From the NCBI GenBank assembly GCA_003999685.1, contig CP021225.1, positions 310,001 through 374,000 of the forward strand: a DNA stretch of 64,000 bases, given 5' to 3'. The notes under the pieces are model-generated. The model searched no databases. It was not told the origin of the DNA and saw only the letters and a list, made by a program, of their open reading frames with translations. The position numbers were made by a program, and so were the translations under genes. This DNA is from Taiwanofungus camphoratus (taxonomy: Eukaryota > Basidiomycota > Agaricomycetes > Polyporales > Taiwanofungaceae). This document shows positions 44,883-56,212 of the stretch, in pieces. Positions within the stretch are counted from its first letter, which is position 1, and every line of letters starts with the position of its first letter.

Positions 44883-47800
44883 TCATGATAGCGACAGCGT
44901 ATCCTTCCACCGTTCTGCAACAGGCTCTCCGCGGAAAACTTCGTGCAATACCTCCCTCACGTCCTCCACGTACACAAATCGGATGCCTGTCTTCACACTC
45001 TCCGGTACGTTCTCCTCGATATCTGAACGATTCGCCTCGGGCGCGATCATTGTCTTGATCCCAGCTCGATGTGCCGCGAGGATCTTCTCTTTGAGCCCAC
45101 CGACCGGAAGCACCTGCCCAACAAGCGAGATCTCACCGGTCATAGCTAACTCGCTTCAGTATTGCTTCGTGAGAGGTCGAATGAACAACCGCTTACCAAT
45201 ATCAGGATCAACCCGTGTCTTTGTGAAGAGTGATACGAGAGCTGTCAAAATGGCGGTGCCTGCACTAGGCCCTTCCTTCCCTATGCTCCCTTCAGGCATG
45301 TGAAGATGAATATCGCGATCAACAAGGAACTGCTCGTCCGGATTCGATGTAATCCCCAGTTCGTAAGCGTGGCTCTTCACCCAACTCATCGCAATTTGAG
45401 CACTTTCCCTGATTACCTCACCTAACTTCCCAGTAAGCTGCAAGCCGCCTTTACCGGGCATAATCTGTCATAGTACCAATGTCATCCCGTTAGTACGCAA
45501 CAAACATACCTCAAAACTTACTTTCGCCTCAATGGGCATGACAGCCCCAGACCCGTTGCCCAAGTATCCCAAACCAGTGCTAACACCAGGCGGTGGTGGT
45601 TTGACATACATCCTGTCTTTATGATAGATAGGCGGCCCTACATAGTCTTTGAGGTTCTCAGGTGTGATGCGGACGTGCACATTGTCTGGAATCTTTAGCG
45701 GCGCGCGTTGTACAGTCGTGACCTTGCGTTCTTCCGCGCCCTCTTCCTGTTCGCTTCTAGGAACACTCGTTTCGGGAGCGGCGGGATTATTTGGAGGTGC
45801 ATCCTGCTTCTCCACTGTCTTTGACACATCTTTGACCGCTTCCGGAATGGCGGCTTCTTCGGGGAAGGCGTCCTCACCAAGCTCCTGCACAAGCTTCAAA
45901 GCGGCTTTACGGTATATCTTACAAGGTGATACAAAGTTGGCCTAAAGGATATTATGAGATGAAGGGAAGAACGCACCTTCTCGATATGCTTCTTCAAATT
46001 TCTCACACCGCTCTCACGACAGTAATATTTGATCAGCACATCCACCGCTGTACGGTCAAGTTGAATATCCGCGTCCTTAAGGCCAGAGGACTCCTTTGCT
46101 TGAGGGCCGAGATATTTCTCTGCTATAACAGCCTTCTCTTCTGAGACATAGCCACTGACCTCGAGAATCTCCATACGATCAAGCAAGGGCGCAGGAATAG
46201 TGTCGAGAACGTTGGCTATAGAACGGAACCGCATCATTAGAACCGAGTCTGCACGAAAATACAAGCGACTTACCAGTGCAGACGAAGAGGACGCGAGAGA
46301 GATCGACGGGGACATCCATACTGAGTGATGTACCGTCAGCACACTGCTATCTGCCCAATGTGCAAAACATACTAATGATCCAAAAATGCGGTGTTCTGCT
46401 CAGGATCGAGCATCTCGAGCAATGCACTGGCGGGGTCTCCATTAATACCCCTTCCAATCTTGTCAACCTCGTCTATCAGTACCAAGGGATTCTCCGTGCC
46501 CACGCGCTTCAAAGCCTGAATGATTTTTCCCGGTAGCGCCCTGCGGCGTAGCGTCAAAGCCAACCGCCTGAGATAATAATAAGGACGCTACATACCCGAC
46601 ATATGTACGTCTATGACCTTTGATCTCTGCAACGTCCGTAAGGCCACCAACGGAGAAACGGAAGAACTGCCGATCGAGTGCGCGAGCGATAGACTTGCCG
46701 ATGGAGGTTTTCCCGACACCGGGAGGACCCACGAGACAGATGATCTTACCCTCGACCGTACCTCTGAGCTTGCCGACCGCAAGGAACTCCAAGATGCGGT
46801 CCTTGACGTCCTTCAGGCCATAATGGTCTTCGTCTAGGACCTGTTGAGCATGTGCGATGGAATAATTTTCGGGCGAGTGCTGTCCCCAAGGAATCTATAC
46901 AAGCGGGTGAATCAAGGAGCATGAACGTGACAAGTCTGAATGGCATACTTGTGTTAGCCATTCGAGATAGTTGCGCGTGACGTTTGCCTCGGATGCAGAC
47001 GGTTCCAGGTGCATAAGCTTGTTGAGCTCTTCGTCAAACACCTTTCTAACAGTTTCGGGCATGTTTAACGACGCCGCGCGCTCTTTGAACTTCTCGATCA
47101 TCTTGTCCTTGCCGTCAGACTCCATGCCGAGTTCCTTCTTGATGCCCTTGAGCTGCTCCATGAGGTAGTACTCGCGCTGGCGCTTTGCGATCTTGCTGTC
47201 CACATCACGCGCGAGCTTGCTCTGAAGCTGCGCATTGATCAGCTCCTTCTTCAGCACGAGCAGCGCCTTGCGCAGGCGATCCTCGACGACCAAGCTCTCC
47301 AGCACGTCTTGCAGCTCGTTCACGTCACCAGTCGAGACGGCTGCCGCGAAATCCGCGAGCTTGTCCGGCTCGTCGAAGACGTTCGAGGCAACCTGATTGA
47401 TCGAAAAGTTCGTGATCTGGTCGCGGAAAAGCGGGTTGAGCTGGGCAATGTCTTTGAAGACGGAAACGATCTCAGACATAAACGCCCGAATGTATTGATT
47501 ATCCTTGTTGTACGGCTGCGTCTCGAGATTGTCGACATTGACAATGGAGATGGAGTAGTTCTGCAGGAATGATGTCTGTAGAGGTGCTGATGAGAGATTA
47601 AATAGCTCAGCAGAGACAGGTAAGGCATCAAGTATGACAAGTAGAATACTCGTACCTGGGGATGCAACAGGTTCTGGAGGTGGTGTTGGTAATGACTCTT
47701 CAGACAACTCTACCTTGACTTCCTGACCGCCTTTAACAAGCTCCGTGATCTTGATTCTCCGGTGTGGATACAGCACCGCAGTGAGGCCCTCTTCCTTGTC

Positions 47801-48529
47801 ATCTTCTTTGCCAGCAGCAGTGAATACGCTAGTTATCTGTGCAAACACACCGACAGGATGAACCGAGTTTATGTCCGTGATAATATCGCTATCCGCGTGT
47901 TCATCCTTCAAGAGGAAGGCACCAAGATACGGCTGCCCGCGACGCATCATCTCCTTGATTGCCGCGACGACGGCAGGGTTGCGAACAACTACAGCTTTGT
48001 AGAAACCGGGGAATAGAGGGCGACGGGCAATAGGAAGGGCGAGAACCTGGGGATACACTTCCGGCACGGACTGCTTGGATATTGATGTCTGCGGCTGCTG
48101 TGGAGGCTCTGGAGGCGGTGATGGAGGCGGGTCCCCTCCATCTGAGTTATCGCCCGGAGGGGTAGACGAGGATGAAGCCGGAGGTGCAGAGTCTGAGGGA
48201 GGCGCTTGGTCGTCTTGTGAGCTGTCTAGTAGGATAGTTTGTCGTCGCGCTAGATCTGATGAGTTGCCCGGCTCATTTACTTGCGTTACACGCGTTCCAT
48301 TATGTCTGTTATTGACCCATCTGGGGTAGTGCAGAGCGGGAACGGGCCGGTAATCAGTGACAGTAGATGAATAAAATGAGCGTCGTAGCTGCACCGAAGG
48401 CCTCGAATTCACCGAGGCCAGCTGTGAGCGTAATCTTGAAGGACCCGGCTCGGGATAAGGCCGCAGTCGTCGACTACATGACCGCAAGGAGGATGAAGTT
48501 GTCCCTTTGAGCGCCGCGAAGAAATTCAT
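44883..48529 (-). CDS. PIM1: Mitochondrial Lon protease
   Basis: ATP-dependent serine protease of the mitochondrial matrix, also binding mtDNA. Nine minus-strand exons: 47656-48529, 46949-47586, 46596-46894, 46373-46540, 46274-46320, 45977-46215, 45522-45917, 45197-45464, 44883-45145 (1063 aa). Order: Arg/Ser-rich presequence ([20 protein letters not shown]), an acidic Pro-rich linker, the Lon N-domain ([18 protein letters not shown]), coiled region, Walker A GPPGVGKT (about 560), Walker [12 protein letters not shown], then the protease domain with Ser about 954 in GPSAG and Lys about 997 in GGLKEK. A 70-residue charged insert ([15 protein letters not shown] to [10 protein letters not shown]) before the protease domain is typical of fungal Lon. 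The first ATG of the open frame is used. Confidence 0.93.
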
Positions 48530-49377
48530 GCGCAACGTCGACGTGAAGGTCGATCTTCGAGAACGAGATCGCGTGGACCTCTACCACAGATTGTAATTAC
48601 TCGGGCTTTGGTGTCCCAAGCTCAGTCGGTTTCCCTAATGGCAGACTATCAAGTCACGTCAAATCAAGAACGAAAATCAATGACTAAACAGCCGATATAA
48701 ACTAGAATATACCTTGAACTCCCCACCAACCTGCTCAGATGTACAGCGTGCACAAGCTGGTTGAAGAGAGGAGCAGTGAGTCGAAACTGGGACGTCAGTC
48801 TCGGTCAAGCTCGACTCTTCGGCAGGACCCAAGTTGGTAAGCACCCAAAATTTTGCTCACACTTAGCAGCCACTGGTTAGGGTTGCAGGGTGTTGCAATC
48901 TATAATGAACATTTGTCAATCATAGCAATTCTATGCTATCCCTCTTTTAATAATCCTCTTGACAGACAACTCTAAGGGAAATTGCCGTGCCTCAAATCTA
49001 CGCCCGATTTCATACACCTACACTGCACAGTGTAACATCTCTCGTATACCACGACACATCTGTTTTTTTCTTAATTATATACGTGTGCCATGATTCTTTA
49101 ACAACTTTACTTGACTCCAAAGAGACAGTGTTCGAAATCCTTTGGGTGCCTATTCTAAGGTATGTAGTACTCGACTGCCTGGCGAGGCTCACCAGATGAA
49201 TCGGGATGAGGACATGCCAACTTGAAGACGAGGTCTCATTAAGGTCCGTCAAATCCACATAGGCTGACTGGCTGCTGCCTTGTGGCATTTCCCAGGACGT
49301 TGGAAGAAACAGCAGCAACGGCGGATGTCGCAACGGTACGTATCGCTTTGGGATCGTAAACTTGGGGAATGTGACAT
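48530..49377. other. Intergenic, no gene seen
   Basis: Between the Lon start and the 3' end of the PrpF-like gene, both minus strand. Should hold the Lon promoter. Nothing recognised. Confidence 0.45.
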
Positions 49378-50637
49378 TCACCACCACACGATGCCCTTCA
49401 TCAATCTCCGGCCGGTCCTGGCTACCCTGGCGCTGGTCACCTCGCCATTCTCGAAGGCTGCGCCCACAGCTACAACACCACCCGGATGTCTGATTCTGAT
49501 CATCCCGTCAGTCGCGTGAGATGACTGCGACGACCGACGACGATTGACAATAGACCACGCTAAGGTGCCTTCTACGTTAGCGGCAACGCCGAGACAGAGC
49601 CCGACCGTCATGGGGACAGCCTTGTGCAGGACGCCCATGGAGAACGCGTGCACCACGATGTCAACGTCAGGTTCATCGGCTTCCGGCGGGCTCAGTACTG
49701 CGATCTTGGGCTGCGCTTGTGCGGCAGGATCAAGACCCATGCGCTCTGCACCGTGGCCTCGTATTGCCTCCACCACGAGTTCGAGCTCGCTGTTGGCATA
49801 GTCGAGCGGACGATCCGGAGGAACGAAGCTGAGCATGCGCAGGTCTTCCGATGTGATAAATACAGTTGGATTGGTCGCATCGACAAGTGAAGCACGTATG
49901 TCAACACCCTCTGTGGAGCCTGGCACTGCCAACTCGTTCCCGAGTTTGAGTAAGTCTGTTGGTTGGCCGGAGGGAAGGAGGGCTCCAGTCCGAGCACCGC
50001 TGGGAGATACGAAGTCTAGAATGATTTGGGATGCTTTGCCAGTTACTCCAGCTATAGACTCCTGCTCGAGATCCAGCAAAGGGCTGGGTCGTTTCCCATC
50101 TAACGACACAGGGAACGTAGTGTCTATACGTTTCTGCGTATTCGTATTGAACGAGCGAACCGTAGCCGTCGGGACATCCGCAAGCTTGTCAACTGCGTCG
50201 ACTGCACAGATACCTTCGTCCATGGCGAAGACGCCAATCATGCTCGATAAGTTTCCGCAATTCCCAGAGTAGTCAATCGCGTCGTCGCGTATGCCCACCT
50301 GGACAAACGTGTACTCGACATCTAGTCCCTCCGCCTTCCGTTCACCTGAAGGCGCTCCGACCACGCAGATCTTGGACAGACTGGAAACACCACCGCCCAT
50401 CCCATTCAGTTGGCGACCATACTGTGAATCGGGCGAACCCATGATGCCCAGAAAGATTCGATCCCATTCGGCTTTGTCTTCTGGCAGGTCAGCACGGTTA
50501 AGGAAGATGCCTTTAGATGTCCCGCCTCTGAGATAGGTGGCCCGCAGAGGGTTTGGGACCGCAGACGTCGATTTCTGAGCTCTCAGAAGGGGGAATGGAC
50601 TTCGAGGCCACAAAGACTTGCGAGGCAGATAGAACAT
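49378..50637 (-). CDS. PrpF-type isomerase (2-methylaconitate isomerase-like)
   Basis: Single uninterrupted frame of 419 codons, one of the very few intron-free genes here. PrpF proteins have a diaminopimelate-epimerase fold and isomerise aconitate or methylaconitate in propionate metabolism. Family marks: RATYLRGGTSKGIFLNRADL near the N-terminus, MGSPDSQYGRQLNGMGGGVS, DYSGNCGNLSSMIG (the catalytic Cys loop), then PSGARTGALLPSG, HKAVPMTVGLCLG and IRHPGGVV. The start has an Arg/Ser-rich leader (YLPRKSLWPRSPFPLLRAQK) that could target mitochondria. No other propionate gene lies next to it. Confidence 0.88.
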   Translation of the reverse strand: MFYLPRKSLWPRSPFPLLRAQKSTSAVPNPLRATYLRGGTSKGIFLNRADLPEDKAEWDRIFLGIMGSPDSQYGRQLNGMGGGVSSLSKICVVGAPSGERKAEGLDVEYTFVQVGIRDDAIDYSGNCGNLSSMIGVFAMDEGICAVDAVDKLADVPTATVRSFNTNTQKRIDTTFPVSLDGKRPSPLLDLEQESIAGVTGKASQIILDFVSPSGARTGALLPSGQPTDLLKLGNELAVPGSTEGVDIRASLVDATNPTVFITSEDLRMLSFVPPDRPLDYANSELELVVEAIRGHGAERMGLDPAAQAQPKIAVLSPPEADEPDVDIVVHAFSMGVLHKAVPMTVGLCLGVAANVEGTLAWSIVNRRRSSQSSHATDGMIRIRHPGGVVAVGAAFENGEVTSARVARTGRRLMKGIVWW

Positions 50638-51267
50638 TTAGTAGTGGGCATAGGCTTGCGGCATGAGTGACGATTCTGGATAAATATTTAGGTCACCTGT
50701 ACTGCATCCCGACTTCTGGGCCGCTTGTGAAGTCAACAGCCAGCTGGGCAGTGACTGAACTGGATGTGGTTCGAAATGGTATGGTGTATTTATTTATGTA
50801 TGATCATATGTAGGATTATAATCAGTACCTACGAATTGATCGTGACCTTCAGCTTTCTCGATCTCAAGCTCAAAAGTGAGGCTACGTTCGCCCCTTTGCA
50901 TTATTCCTCGATATTTGCAAAGATCTTCTGACCATTTGATAACGCAACATGGTTGTCGTGCTATACGTACACTGGCATGCTATATGCAATACATCCATAG
51001 CTGCTCTGTTACAGACGTGTAATTCAAAATGAAACATACAGCAAACTATGATATGCCCCTCTCCCATGGATGACTCGGATTGCTTATCTAGAGTTTACGG
51101 CGTAGATTCAGCCTTACCCTATACTCTGGAGCACCCACTCTATGTCTGAGATAAGAAACGAAATCATGTTATTTCTGCTATCTACTTCGGTGAGCGCGGA
51201 AATACCTTGGCTTTTGTTGGTCATATCCATCGCCTACTAAGCTTCCCATTCAATCTCACCACCAAAA
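50638..51267. promoter_or_regulatory. Divergent promoter, PrpF-like / amidase
   Basis: 630 bp between opposed start codons. No gene or recognisable site seen; it should contain both promoters. Confidence 0.45.
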
Positions 51268-53491
51268 ATGGCCGCCTCAACCACCGACTCACCAGGCCCA
51301 AGACAGTCTCCAGTGACTAGCGATGTACTGCAACAGACAGCATCCAAAATCGGTGTCACCGTTCCAAAGGAGAGGGAAGCAGAGTTCACCGAAATGTTAG
51401 CGAGCGCCAGGGACGCTATGGAGCAGGTTATGGCAATGGACGGTGTGCCAGGTACCTGCATGGGTTGTAAGATACTCGACTGAACGCGCTGTTCTCCTGC
51501 TGTCAGACTTTGTGCCCCTTCCCGACATCAAGAAATATCCGCGCAGTGATATTCATGCTGTTTCACGAGATAACAATCCATTCAATGCCTGGGCCACCAA
51601 GGTAACCGTGCAGAATGCTGATCGAAAGGAAGCAGCAGCTGGTATATTAGCAGGCAAGAGGGTTGTCCTCAAGGTTGCTATTTCAAGCCAATAATGTATG
51701 TGAAGTTGCTCTGATCGTCTGTCCGTGACCAGGATAACGTATGTCTTGCGGGTGTCCCATGTCACTTTGGCACCGATGTCTTCTCTGACTGGGTCCCGAG
51801 AACGGATGCTTCAGTAGTCACCCGCGTTCTGGAGGCCGGTGGAACTGTAGGCAGCTCCTCCATTGCATCTTATCCCTGATAAGATTATTGCATTTGCAGA
51901 TAATTGGAAAGGCGACTTGCGAGAGCTGTTCGTCTTGTATCAGTTCATGACAATGTGTCTTCTCAACTATTTGCAGTTTCCGCGTTTGGGGTATCTAACA
52001 CTTCCGCACTTGGGCCAGTTGGAAATCCGTACGACAAGACGCGCTCCGCAGGAGGCTCGAGCTCTGGTTGCGGTGTCTTGATTGCTATTGGTGAGGCGGA
52101 CCTCGCGATCGGCGGAGACCAGGGAGGTTCTATCCGTCTTGTAAAGGCTTTGCTGACTCTCCGTTCGACATTCCCCGCTGACGAGGCATCCTCAGCCTGC
52201 ATCGCACGTGGGCATAGTCGGGTTGAAGCCTACATTTGGACTCGTGCCATATACCGGGATTGTCTCCAATGAGATCTCGCACGACCACACGGGGCCAATG
52301 TCACCCGACGTCCTCTCCAACGCGGCGCTCCTCCGTGCGATCGCTGGTGTCGATGGGATCGACGGCCGCCAGATTGCGGGCACGCCCTTCCACGACAAGG
52401 TCCCAGACTATCCTACTCTTTTGGCTCACGCGCAGCATGCGCAGGCGCTGTTGTTCGTCGGGCAGGCCGCCAACACGACCAGTGCAGAGCCCGGCGCAAC
52501 GAGGAAGATGCGGATCGGGATCCTGAAGGAGAGTGGGATGGTTCAGTACATGGATCCGCGTGTCTTTGCCTGTGTGGGAGTGGCGGCAAGGAAATTCGAA
52601 GACTTAGGTGCGGAAGTGACTGAAATCAGCGTTCCTGGTCACATCCAAGCCTCGCTAGTAGGCCGCGTCCAACGGTAGGAGAAGTCGCTGCTTAGGGTTA
52701 ACAATGGAGCAACGCTGACAAGGCCAAATACTGTAGATTCTTCCAGTCGAACAACTTACTTGGGCGTGGTAATGGAACGAGACAACTTTATCTTACTGAC
52801 TTCGCAGAGAAAGTTCTTCCATGGTCACAGGAAAAATTTGACAAGGTGAGTTCTCGCTTGCTCTTTTATCGTGCTGATTGTAATATTGCTCTAAGTAGCT
52901 TTTCGCTAATTCTGCAAACATTCTTCTTAATGGTTTATATGCGGATCAACACTTTCCTCAAGTCAGCCAATATATCTATTCAGAAAAGCGATCGTGACCC
53001 TAATTGCACGAGTATAGCTCTATGGGAAGACACAAAATATTTTCGTCAAGCTTCGCCAAGAGTACGATGCGGCACTGGACAAGGTCGATATCATGGTTAT
53101 GCCTACCACACCGTGGGTCGCGAAGGTGATGCAGGTCAGATTACAAAATCGTTTCTCGTTTTCACATCATAAATCTGACATTACTTCTCAGCCGCGGGAT
53201 GCTTCGTTACTTGACCACTATAAAGATTATAATGGGCTGGTCAGCGAATTTATGTGAAAGTTTTTTGCAGCAGCCTGACTAGAAATACTCTAGACGTACA
53301 ACACACAGCCATTCAACAATACTGGCCATCCTGCTTTATCCATCCCGTGCGGAATGCTTTCACCTTCAGAGGGCCCGGAAACACTGCGGCTACCTGTGGG
53401 AATGCAGCTCGTCGGCAAATACTGGGATGAACTGACGCTATATAAAGCCGCTCTTGCCTGGAGCGACACTTATGATTGGAAGACGTTGTGA
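51268..53491 (+). CDS. Amidase (amidase signature family)
   Basis: Ser-cisSer-Lys hydrolase of C-N bonds. Eleven exons: 51268-51442, 51507-51673, 51733-51846, 51900-51927, 51977-52140, 52196-52657, 52723-52845, 52899-52961, 53018-53134, 53192-53239, 53294-53491 (552 aa, normal for fungal amidases). Catalytic Lys is in GKRVVLKDN, the cis-Ser in RSAGGSSSG and the nucleophile in GGDQGGSIRLPAS. The junction 52657/52723 is the weakest: the text there (RFFQSNNLLGRGNGTRQLYL) joins in frame but the family is variable here. Later blocks NGLYADQHFPQLYGKTQN and VMPTTPWVAK and the C-terminal GMQLVGKYWDE are typical. The substrate cannot be inferred. The gene reads at first like a pseudogene, but all frames close with introns of 49-66 nt. 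Confidence 0.83.
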
Positions 53492-53664
53492 GGATCAAGT
53501 CAGACGTGAATGCTGTAGCCTAGGAGTTCTTGTTAAATTGTCTAGTGCCTACGTACCCATTGTACAATTAGAAATGCGGCGTATTGTTACTAGCTATCTA
53601 GGTTACCAATAGTTCAACAAAGTGAAAGTGAAAGCCTGTGAATCCCGCTAACTGAACTGAGTGA

Positions 53665-55852
53665 TTAGAGCCATTCTACTGTCTATAAACATGTTGAAAT
53701 TAGCTGGTTAGCGTCAGAACAAAAGTTATGAACTCACAGCTGGTGGCTTGGAGGATATATCATATGTGACGCGATTGATGCCCTCGACCTCATTCGTGAT
53801 CCGAGACGAGATTTTTCGTAAAACTTCGGCAGGGAAGACATACCTATAGCCAAGATTCGCGACTGTCAATACTTCATCCAAAAGAGGATGCAAAACTAAC
53901 CAATCAGCAGTCATGAAGTCTTCCGATTGCACAGCGCGTAGAGCTATAACCTAGGATTTACGTGTTTGAACTCACTTTTCCGCGAATGGGTTTAATGGTT
54001 GCTGACCTGTTCATACGTGCGTTTGTCACCCATAACACCGACCGCCTTGACGGGCAAGAGGACGGCGAAGGCCTGACTGATTTGGTTGTATAGCCCGGCG
54101 TTACGAATCTCTTCTATGTATATACTGTCCGCATGTTGTAAAACTCTTACTTGTTCGCGCGTGACAGGACCCAAAATACGGATTGCTAGGCCAGGCCCAG
54201 GGAAAGGATGACGTTGTACGAGATGGTCTGGGATGGACAACAATCGACCAAGCGCACGGACTTCATCTGACAGAATATAGACAGTGAGAGGTGCGGCAGG
54301 TGAAATGCAAGACTATGGTCACACCCTTAAACAGCTCTCGAAGGGGCTCAATCAACTTGAGCTTCATATCCTTCAACAGACCGCCAACGTTATGGTGTGT
54401 TTTGATGGTCGCACTTGGGCCCTTGAAGCTGATGCTCTCGATGACGTCCGGGTAGAGGGTACCCTGCAAGAGCCATTCGATCTTGCCTTTTGCCTCAGCG
54501 CCGCTAGCCGCTTCTTTCTCAGCTTCGGCCTCGATCTTGCTAGCCTCGTCTTCAAATACGTTGATGAAGGTGTTGCCGATTATTTTTCTCTTTTGTTCCG
54601 GGTCCTCTACTCCCTGCAAGCGGGACAAGAAAAGATCGGACGCATCTACGACCGTAAGATTGACGCCGAGATCTTTGTTTAGCATTTCGTGCACTTGCTT
54701 TGCTTCATTCAGTCGAAGGACGCCATTGTCCACCATGATGGCGTGGAACCTGATATACACAATGTGCAGAATAATATATCAGGACTATAAGAAGGATGCA
54801 GAGGAGGCCGCACCTATTCCCAATAGCTTCATGCATCAGTTTCGCAGCGACAGTACTATCCACCCCTCCACTCACAGCACCAATCACGCGGCCTTTCGCT
54901 CCGCAAATCTGTCTTATACGATCGATCTCTTTGCCAATGAATTCTTCCTGTGTGCGATGTGAGCAGCTAACATAATTCTAGATGTACTAATACCGGCCCA
55001 CCATTGTCCAATGAGGTTTGCATCCGCAAATGTTGAGAACAAACCGACCGATGACCTCTTTCCCCAGCAGAGAATGTGTCACTTCCGGGTGGAACTGGAT
55101 GCCATAGAATGGCTTTGAGTCGTGAGCAATAGCAGCATAGGGGGCGGTCTTGGTGCGACCAATGACGTGGAACTCTGGAGGTATCTCTGACAGTTGATCT
55201 CCATGCGACATCCACACCTGTAACGAGTAATTTATACACGGCATTGAGCAACATGTAAGTATCTACTGACCTGCATTTCATCCCCCAGATTGGTGAATAA
55301 GGCATCCACAGACTCACTACCCGACCCTGTTTTGCTGATCTGAAGTTGAGCGAACCCATATTCACGGTGATCGCATTTGCTGACTTTTCCATTTAGATTC
55401 CATGCCATTTCCTACTTGAGCGCACGATGAAAACCATTCAGTCTCCAATGTTTGACAGGCTGAAGAAATCACGTACTTGAAGTCCGTAACAAATGCCGAG
55501 GATGGGTACGCCCATTGAGAAAACATCGGGGTCGACCCGGGGAGCATCTGCATCATAGACAGAGTAAGGGGATCCGGAAAGAATGATGCCTTGATTTGGG
55601 ACACTTGGTTAGCATCGAGCGAGTCGTGCTAGTATCCTGCCTGCACCTTTTGGAGTGAACTTCAAATCCTTGACTTTCTGTGTACATGGCATAAGCTCCG
55701 CGTAAACGTTCAACTCTCGACATCTCCTGGTGATCAGATGGCTATACTGAATTTGAGCTTTAGCTATGCCAGTCGTGCGACCTATGAGATCCAACCTGAG
55801 ATCCAAAGTCTAGGATGAGTATGGTATCAAACTGGTCATGAATTTCAGCCAT
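53665..55852 (-). CDS. GUA1: GMP synthase (glutamine-hydrolysing)
   Basis: Last step of guanine nucleotide synthesis: XMP + Gln + ATP to GMP. Minus strand; starts at the ATG of [19 protein letters not shown] (55852) and ends in an 18-nt last exon (53665-53682, TVEWL and TAA). N-terminal class I amidotransferase: [14 protein letters not shown], nucleophile Cys in GICYGLQ, and His in [13 protein letters not shown]-pyrophosphatase domain with PP-loop [21 protein letters not shown]-terminal dimerisation domain with [14 protein letters not shown] and [20 protein letters not shown]. About ten exons; the internal junctions not listed are clear from the protein but were not each fixed to the base. 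Confidence 0.92.
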
Positions 55853-56212
55853 TGTGCGCTCGAACGCGTGTTTTTTGTTAAGTGACAGTCAGTGATACAA
55901 CTCGCAGACAGAATTTAGACAGAGGTGCAAATGCAAAGCAAGTGAGTGGTCGAGTCGCGCCGCGACTGTACGTGACTTCAGCAGTAAAAGTTTTTTAAAC
56001 CTGCAAACATACTCAGGCTGTATGTATTTTGCGCCCTTGAATGTTGCCCAGAACAGAATTAGTAAATGATGTGCCAGTGTGAACTCTAATGAGCCACAGA
56101 ATATGAGAAGGCAAGGACAACAGTACGATAGCGATGTGGAACTACAAACTTAAGGTACACGACAGACTCGTAATGTCCAGAAATATCCGTTCCAATACTA
56201 TAGAACAACGTT
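55853..56212. other. Intergenic between GUA1 start and XRN1 end
   Basis: Should hold the GUA1 promoter and the XRN1 terminator. No gene seen. Confidence 0.45.

Noticed and set aside
51268-53491. Amidase as a pseudogene
   Set aside because: Many short frames looked broken at first, but eleven exons with GT-AG introns join in frame to a normal-length protein with all catalytic residues.
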